Source of the DNA: Clostridiales bacterium
GTDB lineage: Bacteria; Bacillota_A; Clostridia; Lachnospirales; Lachnospiraceae
Assembly: GCA_030154385.1 (NCBI GenBank)
Contig: JASKJZ010000148.1
Coordinates: 1 to 6,419, forward strand
Direction of reading: 5' to 3'
Length of the DNA stretch: 6,419 nucleotides
The notes below the pieces were generated by a model. It worked only from the letters and a program-made list of their open reading frames with translations, did not search any database and was not told the origin of the DNA. The translations under genes were made by a program, and so were the position numbers. Below are positions 1-5,263 of the stretch, piece by piece; the first letter of the stretch is position 1; the number at the start of each line of letters is the position of its first letter.

Positions 1-536
1 ATCCAAGCCTTTCCGATAATATCATCGGAGATAACATTCCCCACATTGGCAAATCGGCTGTCCTCACTATTGTTGCGATTATCTCCCAGGACAAAATACT
101 CGTTTTCATCAAGTGTCAGCTTTTCTTCTGCCATACCGCCATTGATACAATCTTCAACCACAATTTTTTCTTCTAATTCGCTTCCATTGATTTGCACTTT
201 ACCATCCACAATTTGCACCGTTTCTCCTGGCAGACCGATGACGCGTTTAATGGTATAATACCCATGCTCCTTACCCGTCTGTTTAAAAACTATAATATCA
301 AAACGTTTGGGCTTCGTAAAGCGATAGATCATCTTATTTACAATTATTTTATCACCATCCACGAGAGTAGTATTCATGGAATCTCCTACCATTGTGATTT
401 TTTCCACACCATAGGCTATAATTGCATAGGCAAGTAGTACAACTGCTATAATCTCAATGATCCAAATGATAACCGAACGAATTCGTCGTTTTCTTAGTTT
501 TACATCATCATCTAAATAGCGATAATTTCTTCTCAC
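1..536 (-). CDS. lepB: Type I signal peptidase LepB (C-terminus cut by window edge)
   Basis: This membrane-anchored serine protease removes signal peptides from exported preproteins on the outer face of the membrane. Of this gene 178 residues are visible; the frame runs open to the edge just after GKAW, so probably only a few residues are missing. A basic cytoplasmic N-terminus is followed by one membrane segment (about 22-43). The catalytic serine is Ser53 in MVGDSMNTTL, the general-base lysine is Lys97 in IKRVIGLPGE, and the third signature is GDNRNNSEDSR (151-161). The usual proline of SMxPTL is Thr56 here. The start is uncertain. A GGGAGG ribosome site lies at 546-551; an in-frame ATG at 545 directly abuts it (spacing 0), while TTG at 539 (spacing 6) and GTG at 536 (spacing 9) are better placed. 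I chose GTG; the difference is three residues. The gene lies downstream of rplS beyond a terminator. The identification is secure. Confidence 0.95.
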   Translation of the reverse strand, partial: MRRNYRYLDDDVKLRKRRIRSVIIWIIEIIAVVLLAYAIIAYGVEKITMVGDSMNTTLVDGDKIIVNKMIYRFTKPKRFDIIVFKQTGKEHGYYTIKRVIGLPGETVQIVDGKVQINGSELEEKIVVEDCINGGMAEEKLTLDENEYFVLGDNRNNSEDSRFANVGNVISDDIIGKAW

Positions 537-545
537 CAAAAACAT

Positions 546-551
546 CCTCCC
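546..551 (-). promoter_or_regulatory. Ribosome binding site that decides the lepB start
   Basis: The minus strand reads GGGAGG here, immediately followed by an in-frame ATG (543-545). Zero spacing is too short for initiation, so TTG (537-539) or GTG (534-536) is the likelier start codon. A non-ATG start would be consistent with modest LepB expression. Confidence 0.6.
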
Positions 552-560
552 GTTTCCGAC

Positions 561-566
561 ATTATA
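561..566 (-). promoter_or_regulatory. Candidate -10 box of a lepB promoter
   Basis: The minus strand carries a perfect TATAAT at 566-561, about 10 nt upstream of the lepB ribosome site. Seventeen bases further upstream there is only a T-run (584-589), the tail of the rplS terminator, so the -35 element is poor. If the box is real, transcription would begin near 554 and the leader would be under 20 nt. It would let lepB be expressed despite the terminator just upstream. The hexamer match is solid; its function is inferred. Confidence 0.4.
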
Positions 567-582
567 TCGATACAAAACCGTG

Positions 583-617
583 AAAAAAAGGGACAATCGA
601 TAATGACTTGTCCCTTT
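583..617 (-). terminator. Rho-independent terminator after rplS
   Basis: On the minus strand AAAGGGACAA (617-608) pairs perfectly with TTGTCCCTTT (596-587), a 10-bp stem with an 11-nt loop. An uninterrupted run of seven T's (589-583) covers the end of the stem and the bases after it. It lies 10 nt past the rplS stop codon, so it ends the ribosomal transcript and separates it from lepB. Confidence 0.9.
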
Positions 618-626
618 GTCTTCTTA

Positions 627-974
627 TTATCTTACAATTTCTTTTACCTTTGCTGCTTTACCAACACGTTGTCTTAAGTAGTTAAGTTTTGCTCTTCTAA
701 CTTTACCGTGTCTTACAACTTCGATATTTTGAACAATTGGAGAATGTAATGGCCAAGTCTTTTCTACACCAATACCATTGGAGAACTTACGAACTGTAAA
801 GGTTTCTCTCGCTCCACCATTCTGTCTTTTTAATACGGTTCCTTCGAAAATCTGGGTTCTTTCTCTTGTACCTTCGACTACCTTTACGGATACACGAACA
901 GTATCACCAACATTAAAATCGGTAACCTCAGATTTCAACTGAGCTGCTTCAATATTTTTAATAATTTCGTTCAT
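627..974 (-). CDS. rplS: 50S ribosomal protein L19
   Basis: L19 is a protein of the large ribosomal subunit located near the 30S-50S interface. The product is 115 residues, the normal family length. Recognisable blocks are the N-terminal [10 protein letters not shown], the core [13 protein letters not shown] and [10 protein letters not shown], the [11 protein letters not shown] segment, and the C-terminal part with PLHSPIV and [10 protein letters not shown]. The frame is open upstream to 1046, but the ATG at 974 gives the family N-terminus MNEII and has a perfect AAGGAGG at 984-990 with 9-nt spacing; the earlier ATGs fall inside the leader. The gene follows trmD after a 127-nt gap holding its own promoter and a structured leader, and ends in a strong hairpin terminator. 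It can therefore be transcribed independently of rimM-trmD. Confidence 0.98.
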   Translation of the reverse strand: MNEIIKNIEAAQLKSEVTDFNVGDTVRVSVKVVEGTRERTQIFEGTVLKRQNGGARETFTVRKFSNGIGVEKTWPLHSPIVQNIEVVRHGKVRRAKLNYLRQRVGKAAKVKEIVR

Positions 975-998
975 TTGTGTGAACCTCCTTCTTATTTT

Positions 999-1047
999 GA
1001 CGTTCTTAATACTTATCATGCAATGCATATCGTAACAGAGGAACATC
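999..1047 (-). promoter_or_regulatory. Candidate L19 leader (r-protein autoregulatory RNA) upstream of rplS
   Basis: On the minus strand GATGTTC (1047-1041) pairs with GAACGTC (1005-999), a 7-bp stem with one G-U pair. It encloses 35 nt that include a small inner hairpin, ATGC-ATT-GCAT. The stem ends about 9 nt before the rplS Shine-Dalgarno sequence (984-990). The sequence CCTCT at 1041-1037 is complementary to GGAGG at 988-984 (last pair a wobble) and could mask it. Position, size and gene fit the known low-GC Gram-positive L19 leader family, in which L19 is thought to repress its own mRNA. Pairing was found by eye; I could not compare it with the family model. Confidence 0.55.
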
Positions 1048-1065
1048 TCATCTCACAACATTCAA

Positions 1066-1094
1066 ACTATACCATAACCTTAACTAGAATGCAA
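1066..1094 (-). promoter_or_regulatory. Sigma-A-type promoter of rplS
   Basis: On the minus strand the -35 box is TTGCAT (1094-1089), the spacer is exactly 17 nt, and the -10 box is TATAGT (1071-1066), preceded by TGG, an extended -10. Predicted initiation near 1059 gives an approximately 85-nt leader before the rplS start. It begins only 7 nt beyond the trmD stop codon, so L19 can be made independently of rimM-trmD. Confidence 0.8.
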
Positions 1095-1101
1095 GTTTTT
1101 T

Positions 1102-1845
1102 TTATTTCTCGTTCTGTTTTGCCTGATATTCTTGCAGCCAGCGTCTTTCCTTTTTGGAAAGATTGGCTTCCACTAACAAATCCGGTCGTCGCTCCAGTGT
1201 ACGTTTCATTGACTCATGGCGCCGCCACTCCTCAATATTTTTATGATGACCCGATAGCAAAACAGCTGGTACCGCCTTCTCTCTCCAGACTTCTGGACGT
1301 GAGTATTGCGGATACTCCAATAAATTGTCATCAAAGGATTCTGTCTCGGCTGACACTTCATTATTTAGAACCCCTGGAACCAATCGAGCGATGGCATCCA
1401 TCACAACCATTGCTGCTAATTCTCCGCCCGTCAGCACATAGTCCCCGATAGAGATGTAGTCTGTAACAATCATTTCAAGTACACGCTCGTCGACTCCTTC
1501 ATAATGTCCGCAAAGAAAAACTAATTCTTCCTCTTTTGCAAGCTCCTGAGCCTTTTTTTGAGAAAAGACACTTCCCTGCGGTGTTAGATATATCACTCGG
1601 TGCTTACGTTTTTCATCCGCGGATAAGGATTGATACGCGCGGTAGATTGGTTCAGCCTGCATGACCATACCAGCACCGCCCCCATATGGATAATCATCCA
1701 CTTTGTGATGCTTGTTGTCGGAAAAATCCCGAATATTTACGGTATGCAATGCAATTTGCTGATTTTCAATGGCTCTTCCCATGATACTGGTATTCATCCC
1801 TTGCTCAATCATCTCTGGAAATAAGGTTAAAACATGATATTCCAT
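1102..1845 (-). CDS. trmD: tRNA (guanine-37-N1) methyltransferase TrmD
   Basis: This enzyme uses S-adenosylmethionine to methylate N1 of G37 next to the anticodon, preventing +1 frameshifting. The product is 247 residues, full length for this SPOUT-family homodimer. Visible motifs are the N-terminal LTLFPEM, DDYPYGGGAGM (50-60), and the knot and AdoMet region with YLTPQG (86-91), CGHYEGVDERV (112-122) and IGDYVLTGGE (133-142). These are followed by DAIARLVPGVL (150-160), YPQYSRPEVW (178-187) and LSGHHKNIEEWRR (197-209). Arg154 matches the catalytic arginine of the E. coli enzyme, but the residue matching catalytic Asp169 is Glu169 (TES-F context), a conservative change. The ATG is 2 nt after the rimM stop and has only a weak GGGGAA site inside the rimM end, so translation is probably coupled to rimM. 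Confidence 0.97.
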   Translation of the reverse strand: MEYHVLTLFPEMIEQGMNTSIMGRAIENQQIALHTVNIRDFSDNKHHKVDDYPYGGGAGMVMQAEPIYRAYQSLSADEKRKHRVIYLTPQGSVFSQKKAQELAKEEELVFLCGHYEGVDERVLEMIVTDYISIGDYVLTGGELAAMVVMDAIARLVPGVLNNEVSAETESFDDNLLEYPQYSRPEVWREKAVPAVLLSGHHKNIEEWRRHESMKRTLERRPDLLVEANLSKKERRWLQEYQAKQNEK

Positions 1846-1847
1846 AA

Positions 1848-2372
1848 CTATTCTTCCCCTTTGTCATCCAGAAGACCTGGCATGAGTTCTATGGTAACGG
1901 TTTTATTTGGGATATCCATGTCTTTAACACAATCATCGATTACTGGTAATAGCACTTCCTTTCCATTTTCCAGTTTAACGACAAACACATCATTGGCACC
2001 CGTTGTCAGAACCTCCTGCAAGATTCCAAACACCGTCCCATCACCAAGCAAGACCTTTGCTCCTAATATATCATAAATAAAGTACTCGTTCTCCTCCAAA
2101 GGAACAGCCTGTTCTCTTGGAATCAACAAATCTTTTCCTTTATATTTTTCCACATCATTAATGGAATCCATTCCCCGAAATTTTAGGATTACCATCTGTT
2201 TAAAAAAACGAACCGATTCAATGGAAAGTGGGATCGGTTCTGCTCCTGTATCTAAAAGGACTTCTTTTAGCTTTTTAAATCGATTGTTATCATCTGTTGT
2301 TGGAAATACCTTAACCTCGCCACGAATACCATGTGTACTTGAAATCACCCCGACTCGTAATAAATCTTCCAT
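1848..2372 (-). CDS. rimM: Ribosome maturation factor RimM
   Basis: RimM is a 30S assembly factor that binds ribosomal protein S19 and helps the 16S rRNA head domain mature. The product is 174 residues, typical for the family. The N-terminal RimM domain shows the signature [16 protein letters not shown] (7-22). The C-terminal PRC-barrel domain begins near EYFIYDILG (96-104) and includes [10 protein letters not shown] (141-150) and the final [13 protein letters not shown] at 2372 has an AGGAG site at 2379-2383 with 6-nt spacing. The gene starts only 25 nt beyond a hairpin terminator (2398-2423) that follows khpA, and no promoter fits between them, so expression probably depends on readthrough. 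trmD starts 2 nt after its stop codon. Pairing of rimM and trmD near rpsP and rplS is the conserved bacterial arrangement. Confidence 0.97.
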   Translation of the reverse strand: MEDLLRVGVISSTHGIRGEVKVFPTTDDNNRFKKLKEVLLDTGAEPIPLSIESVRFFKQMVILKFRGMDSINDVEKYKGKDLLIPREQAVPLEENEYFIYDILGAKVLLGDGTVFGILQEVLTTGANDVFVVKLENGKEVLLPVIDDCVKDMDIPNKTVTIELMPGLLDDKGEE

Positions 2373-2397
2373 TTTAATCTCCTATCCTTTGGAACAC

Positions 2398-2423
2398 AAA
2401 AAAACGCACGAATGCGTTTTTTT
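2398..2423 (-). terminator. Internal terminator between khpA and rimM
   Basis: Seven A's plus CGCA pair with TGCG plus seven T's: an 11-bp perfect stem with a TTCG loop on the minus strand (CGAA on the plus). It is symmetric and could work in both directions, but no plus-strand gene is near. It lies 29 nt after the khpA stop and 25 nt before the rimM ATG. Because rimM has no evident promoter, it may be a partial terminator that lowers rimM-trmD expression relative to rpsP. Confidence 0.88.
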
Positions 2424-2452
2424 GCTCCAAGATCTTGTATCGGTTTTACCTT

Positions 2453-2680
2453 TTAGGCAATTTCGACCATAACCTTTTTGTCTTCTCTGGATGCAGCTGC
2501 TTTCACAACTGTACGAATACTTTTAGCAACACGGCCTTGCTTGCCGATTACTTTACCCATATCATCTGCAGCAACTTTGAGCAATAAAACAGTTCCCTTT
2601 TCGGTCTCGCTCTCAGTCACAACTACTTCTTCCGGATGATCAACGAGTGATTTAGCGATTACTTCGACTAATTCTTTCAC
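2453..2680 (-). CDS. khpA: KH-domain RNA-binding protein KhpA
   Basis: This is a single type-II KH-domain protein of 75 residues. The nucleic-acid-binding loop is clear: GKVIGKQGR (42-50), with the GxxG at Gly46-Gly49. It is followed by the helix VAKSIRTVVKAAAS and a last strand, KKVMVEI. In streptococci KhpA forms a dimer or a complex with KhpB (Jag/EloR) that binds RNA and influences cell elongation; its role here is inferred by homology. The start is GTG at 2680, with GAGGTGA at 2687-2693 placed directly after the rpsP stop codon (2694-2696). The gap to rpsP is 13 nt, so the two are co-transcribed. A strong hairpin terminator follows. ylqD, which follows this gene in Bacillus subtilis, is absent. 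Confidence 0.95.
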   Translation of the reverse strand: MKELVEVIAKSLVDHPEEVVVTESETEKGTVLLLKVAADDMGKVIGKQGRVAKSIRTVVKAAASREDKKVMVEIA

Positions 2681-2693
2681 TGCACTTCACCTC

Positions 2694-2939
2694 TTATTTT
2701 GTAATTCCTGCATCTTTGAATAATTTACCAACGATATCCGTTGGCTGTGCTCCGTTTGCTAACCATTTCTTAGCAGCTTCTTCGTTTACACTAAAAGCTC
2801 TTGGCTCCTGATTTGGATCATAAGTACCGATTTCTTCGATAAATTTACCATCTCTTGGCGCTCTTCCGTCTGCAACTACGATTCTATAGATAGGATTTCT
2901 CTTATATCCCATTCTCTTTAATCTGATTTTAACAGCCAT
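2694..2939 (-). CDS. rpsP: 30S ribosomal protein S16
   Basis: S16 is an early-binding small-subunit protein that stabilises the 16S rRNA 5' domain. The product is 81 residues, normal for the family, with the signature [23 protein letters not shown] at the N-terminus, then [15 protein letters not shown] and the C-terminal [15 protein letters not shown] at 2939 gives the conserved MAVKIRL start and has AAGGAGG at 2948-2954 with 8-nt spacing. A GTG three codons upstream overlaps that ribosome site and is rejected. The gene lies 35 nt after ffh and 13 nt before khpA, with no terminator or clear promoter in between, so it is probably transcribed from the promoter upstream of ylxM. The very strong ribosome site fits a highly expressed ribosomal protein. 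Confidence 0.98.
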   Translation of the reverse strand: MAVKIRLKRMGYKRNPIYRIVVADGRAPRDGKFIEEIGTYDPNQEPRAFSVNEEAAKKWLANGAQPTDIVGKLFKDAGITK

Positions 2940-2974
2940 TTCTTTCACCTCCTTAACATTCTCTAAAACATCTA

Positions 2975-4315
2975 TTAGAAACCAAATGGCATTCTAAGCT
3001 TTCCTTTTTTTCCATGCCCTTTCATCATTCCAGGCATCTGCTTCATCATTTTTTTCATCTGCTCCATCTGCTTTACCAAACGATTTACCTCGCTGATATC
3101 AACACCAGCACCTCTCGCAATTCGGTTCTTTCTCGATGGATTTAACAAGGCTGGATTTGCTCGCTCCTCTAGCGTCATGGACTGAATAATCGCTTCCACG
3201 CTTTTAAAAGCATTGTCATCTACCTGCAAATCTTTTGGCATGCCCATGCCAGGCATCATGCCAAGAATACTGCTTAAGCCGCCCATCTTCTTCATTTGAT
3301 CCAATGAATCTAAAAAATCATTGAAATCGAAGTCCGCTTTCTTAATTTTTTTACCAAGCGCCTCGGCTTTTTCACTATCAATCGCTGCCTCTGCTTTTTC
3401 TATCAAGGTAAGGACATCGCCCATTCCTAAAATACGAGAAGCCATACGATCTGGATAGAACTGCTCTAAATCCGACAGTTTTTCTCCCATACCGACGTAT
3501 AAAATCGGCTTTCCTGTCACAGCACGAATGGAAAGGGCAGCACCACCACGGGTATCTCCATCCAACTTCGTAAGCACAACTCCGTCAATACCAAGCTTTT
3601 GATTAAAGGTTTCCGATACATTCACAGCGTCTTGCCCTGTCATTGAATCTACCACCAGAATTGTCTGGCTAATATCCAGATTTTCCTTTATTTCAATCAA
3701 CTCATTCATCATATCTTCATCAATATGAAGACGTCCTGCTGTATCTAAAATCACAAGGTTTAATCCATTTTTTGCAGCATGTTCTACGGCTGCTTTTGCA
3801 ATATTAAGGGGTTTATGACCGGATCCCATCGAAAACACAGGAACACCCTGTTTTTCTCCATTTATTTGAAGCTGTTCGATTGCCGCCGGACGATAAATGT
3901 CACAAGCAACTAACAGCGGCTTACGCCCTTTTTGCTTGAACTTTCCTGCAAGCTTTGCCGTGGTAGTCGTCTTACCCGCTCCCTGAAGACCACACATCAT
4001 AACGATTGTAATTTCATTGGAGGGCTTTAACAATATTTCAGTGGTTTCATCTCCCATAAGACGTACCAGCTCTTCATTTACAATCTTGATGACCATCTGT
4101 CCTGGTGTCAAGCTATTTAAAACTTCCTGACCGATTGCACGTTCCTGCACCGTCTTTACAAAGTTTTTTACCACCTTAAAATTAACATCTGCCTCTAAAA
4201 GAGCCATTTTAACTTCTTTTAGTGCAATCTTTACATCCTCTTCGGTTAATTTTCCCTTGCTTCGAAGATTTTTGAATACATTTTGCAGTTTTTCACTCAA
4301 ACTATCAAATGCCAT
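2975..4315 (-). CDS. ffh: Signal recognition particle GTPase Ffh (SRP54)
   Basis: Ffh is the protein subunit of the signal recognition particle. With the 4.5S/scRNA it binds signal sequences on ribosomes and docks to FtsY at the membrane. The product is 446 residues, full length. The N domain spans about 1-90. The GTPase domain has the P-loop GLQGAGKTT (109-117), DTAGR (191-195), [10 protein letters not shown] (249-258) and the linker motif [15 protein letters not shown] (286-300). The methionine-rich M domain follows from about 330, with the RNA-binding stretch [13 protein letters not shown] (392-404) and a C-terminus of Met and Lys clusters ([15 protein letters not shown]). ATG at 4315 gives the standard MAFDSL start with a GGAAGG-type site just upstream; an earlier in-frame codon at 4345 lies inside ylxM. 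Only 19 nt separate it from ylxM, indicating co-transcription. Confidence 0.98.
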   Translation of the reverse strand: MAFDSLSEKLQNVFKNLRSKGKLTEEDVKIALKEVKMALLEADVNFKVVKNFVKTVQERAIGQEVLNSLTPGQMVIKIVNEELVRLMGDETTEILLKPSNEITIVMMCGLQGAGKTTTTAKLAGKFKQKGRKPLLVACDIYRPAAIEQLQINGEKQGVPVFSMGSGHKPLNIAKAAVEHAAKNGLNLVILDTAGRLHIDEDMMNELIEIKENLDISQTILVVDSMTGQDAVNVSETFNQKLGIDGVVLTKLDGDTRGGAALSIRAVTGKPILYVGMGEKLSDLEQFYPDRMASRILGMGDVLTLIEKAEAAIDSEKAEALGKKIKKADFDFNDFLDSLDQMKKMGGLSSILGMMPGMGMPKDLQVDDNAFKSVEAIIQSMTLEERANPALLNPSRKNRIARGAGVDISEVNRLVKQMEQMKKMMKQMPGMMKGHGKKGKLRMPFGF

Positions 4316-4334
4316 GAATTCCTTCCTTCCTGTG

Positions 4335-4718
4335 TCAAAGCACATCTAATATCTCGTTGGAAAGAGTCTCTATTTGTTCAATTGCACCATGTTCTGTCTC
4401 CTGCTTTAGTCTTGTAGCAGTCTGGTGAATCTGATTTACTTTACCCTTAATCACTTGAAATTTTTGCACGAGCCGAAGCTTTTCTTCATATTCTACTAGC
4501 TCCCTGCTGCATCGCTTGACGGTATCATGAACCGCCTGTCGGCTAATGCCTCTATCCTGCGCAATTTCTCCAAGTGAGAGATCATTTAAAATATAATCTT
4601 CAAAAACCTGACGTTTTTGTTCCTTCAAAAGAGCTCCATAAAAGTCATATAATAAGGATAGCTCTACGATTCTTTCTAATGTCTCCTGGTCATTTTTTGA
4701 CCTAGATAAGTCTATCAT
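4335..4718 (-). CDS. ylxM: YlxM family SRP-associated helix-turn-helix protein
   Basis: The product is a 127-residue member of the YlxM/p13 family. The family has a sigma-factor region-4-like helix-turn-helix and is encoded next to ffh; streptococcal homologues are reported to act with SRP. Visible here are an N-terminal helical part with LLYDFYGALL (22-31), the family hallmark, a helix-turn-helix at about 47-70 (LSLGEIAQDRGISRQAVHDTVKR), and a long charged C-terminal helix that may form a coiled coil (about 72-127). ATG at 4718 has AGGTGG with 8-nt spacing. Two GTG codons further upstream (4730, 4727) overlap that site and are less likely starts. It is the first gene after a near-consensus promoter. 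In many Firmicutes ftsY precedes ylxM; here ftsY is not the adjacent upstream gene. Confidence 0.93.
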   Translation of the reverse strand: MIDLSRSKNDQETLERIVELSLLYDFYGALLKEQKRQVFEDYILNDLSLGEIAQDRGISRQAVHDTVKRCSRELVEYEEKLRLVQKFQVIKGKVNQIHQTATRLKQETEHGAIEQIETLSNEILDVL

Positions 4719-4726
4719 AAGAAACA

Positions 4727-4788
4727 CCACCTGTCAAGTTTTTTTCTTTACACATGAAGTATAGCGAAAAGAAAGCCATCTGTCAAGT
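4727..4788 (-). repeat. Two 13-nt direct repeats, one in the terminator/-35 and one over the ylxM ribosome site
   Basis: On the minus strand ACTTGACAGATGG (4788-4776) and ACTTGACAGGTGG (4739-4727) match at 12 of 13 positions, 49 nt apart. The first copy holds the -35 box and the terminator 3' arm. The second holds the AGGTGG ribosome site of ylxM. A common origin by local duplication is possible, as is chance aided by the TTGACA and AGGTGG motifs. Confidence 0.6.
4758..4786 (-). promoter_or_regulatory. Strong sigma-A-type promoter of ylxM-ffh-rpsP-khpA
   Basis: On the minus strand a consensus -35 TTGACA (4786-4781), a spacer of exactly 17 nt and a -10 TATACT (4763-4758, five of six) form the best promoter in the window. 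Initiation near 4751 gives a leader of about 33 nt. The -35 box and part of the spacer lie within the 3' arm of the upstream gene's terminator hairpin. Confidence 0.88.
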
Positions 4789-4808
4789 AAAATAATTGAC
4801 AGATGGCT
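4765..4808 (-). terminator. Terminator of the DUF4349/BsuPI cassette
   Basis: On the minus strand a 13-nt arm beginning AGCCATCTG (4808-4796) pairs perfectly with its complement ending GATGGCT (4786-4774) across a 9-nt loop. It is followed by the T-rich tract TTTCTTTTC. It starts 5 nt after the stop codon of the BsuPI-like gene and overlaps the ylxM promoter. Confidence 0.85.
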
Positions 4809-4813
4809 CTGTT

Positions 4814-5263
4814 TTAGCGTTTTATTTTTGCGAGATACCCCTTTTTCTTAATAAAATCATTAGTTCCGCCGATGTATGCGCGGATGTATACGGCCTGATT
4901 AAGAAACGCTTCTTCATTTTCTGTTTGAATCGAGTCGGAAAAAGTAAGTCTCTTCCCCCTCTTAAGCGTTGTAGTCGTCATCATCTGAATAAAATACTTA
5001 TCTTGTGACCAACGATACAAAACGTTCTTGTTTTTATCCAACAACTCATAGTCAAATAATAATCCACTGCTGTGTTCAAAGGATATCGTCTTCTTACCTT
5101 GGTTTTTGACCACGATTTTAACCAAAATACCACCTTGTGTAGCCGTTGCCACTGTCTTAACTTTAACAACAGGCGCTGGAACCTTTGCTGCCCTTGAAAC
5201 AGTTGGAATTGCTAACAGTAGAAAAAAAAGTGCAATTGCAACTGTCGCTACTTTACGATTCAT
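4814..5263 (-). CDS. Secreted BsuPI-like domain protein
   Basis: The product has 149 residues. A short basic N-terminus and hydrophobic core (about 5-20) end in SRAA (23-26), a plausible signal-peptidase site, so the mature protein should be extracytoplasmic. The remainder is rich in beta-strand-like stretches. The block from FDYELLDKNKNVLYRWS (70-86) through KYFIQMM to LKRGKRLTFSDSI (100-112) resembles the BsuPI domain, named for a Bacillus intracellular proteinase inhibitor but widespread in secreted proteins without proven inhibitor activity. No catalytic residues are recognisable, and function is unknown. ATG at 5263 has AAGGAGG with 6-nt spacing, located inside the end of the DUF4349 gene. 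The two genes overlap by 11 nt, which suggests translational coupling and a shared task at the cell surface. Confidence 0.8.
   Translation of the reverse strand: MNRKVATVAIALFFLLLAIPTVSRAAKVPAPVVKVKTVATATQGGILVKIVVKNQGKKTISFEHSSGLLFDYELLDKNKNVLYRWSQDKYFIQMMTTTTLKRGKRLTFSDSIQTENEEAFLNQAVYIRAYIGGTNDFIKKKGYLAKIKR

Noticed and set aside
975..1046. Extending rplS to an upstream ATG at 1046
   Set aside because: The added 24 residues do not look like L19, the region holds the leader structure, and the ATG at 974 has an ideal ribosome site.
975..1451. A 158-codon open frame on the plus strand opposite trmD and the rplS leader
   Set aside because: It lies antisense to the unmistakable trmD gene and across the rplS promoter and leader, has no convincing ribosome site, and its protein shows no domain. 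It is a shadow frame.
4316..4345. Extending ffh upstream into ylxM
   Set aside because: The added ten residues are unlike Ffh, and the ATG at 4315 gives the standard MAFDSL start.
4719..4737. A second TTGACA (minus strand 4737-4732) with TAGACT 17 nt downstream as an extra promoter
   Set aside because: The -10 would lie inside the first codons of ylxM and matches only four of six bases. The TTGACA is part of the repeat over the ribosome site. The upstream TTGACA-17-TATACT is far better.
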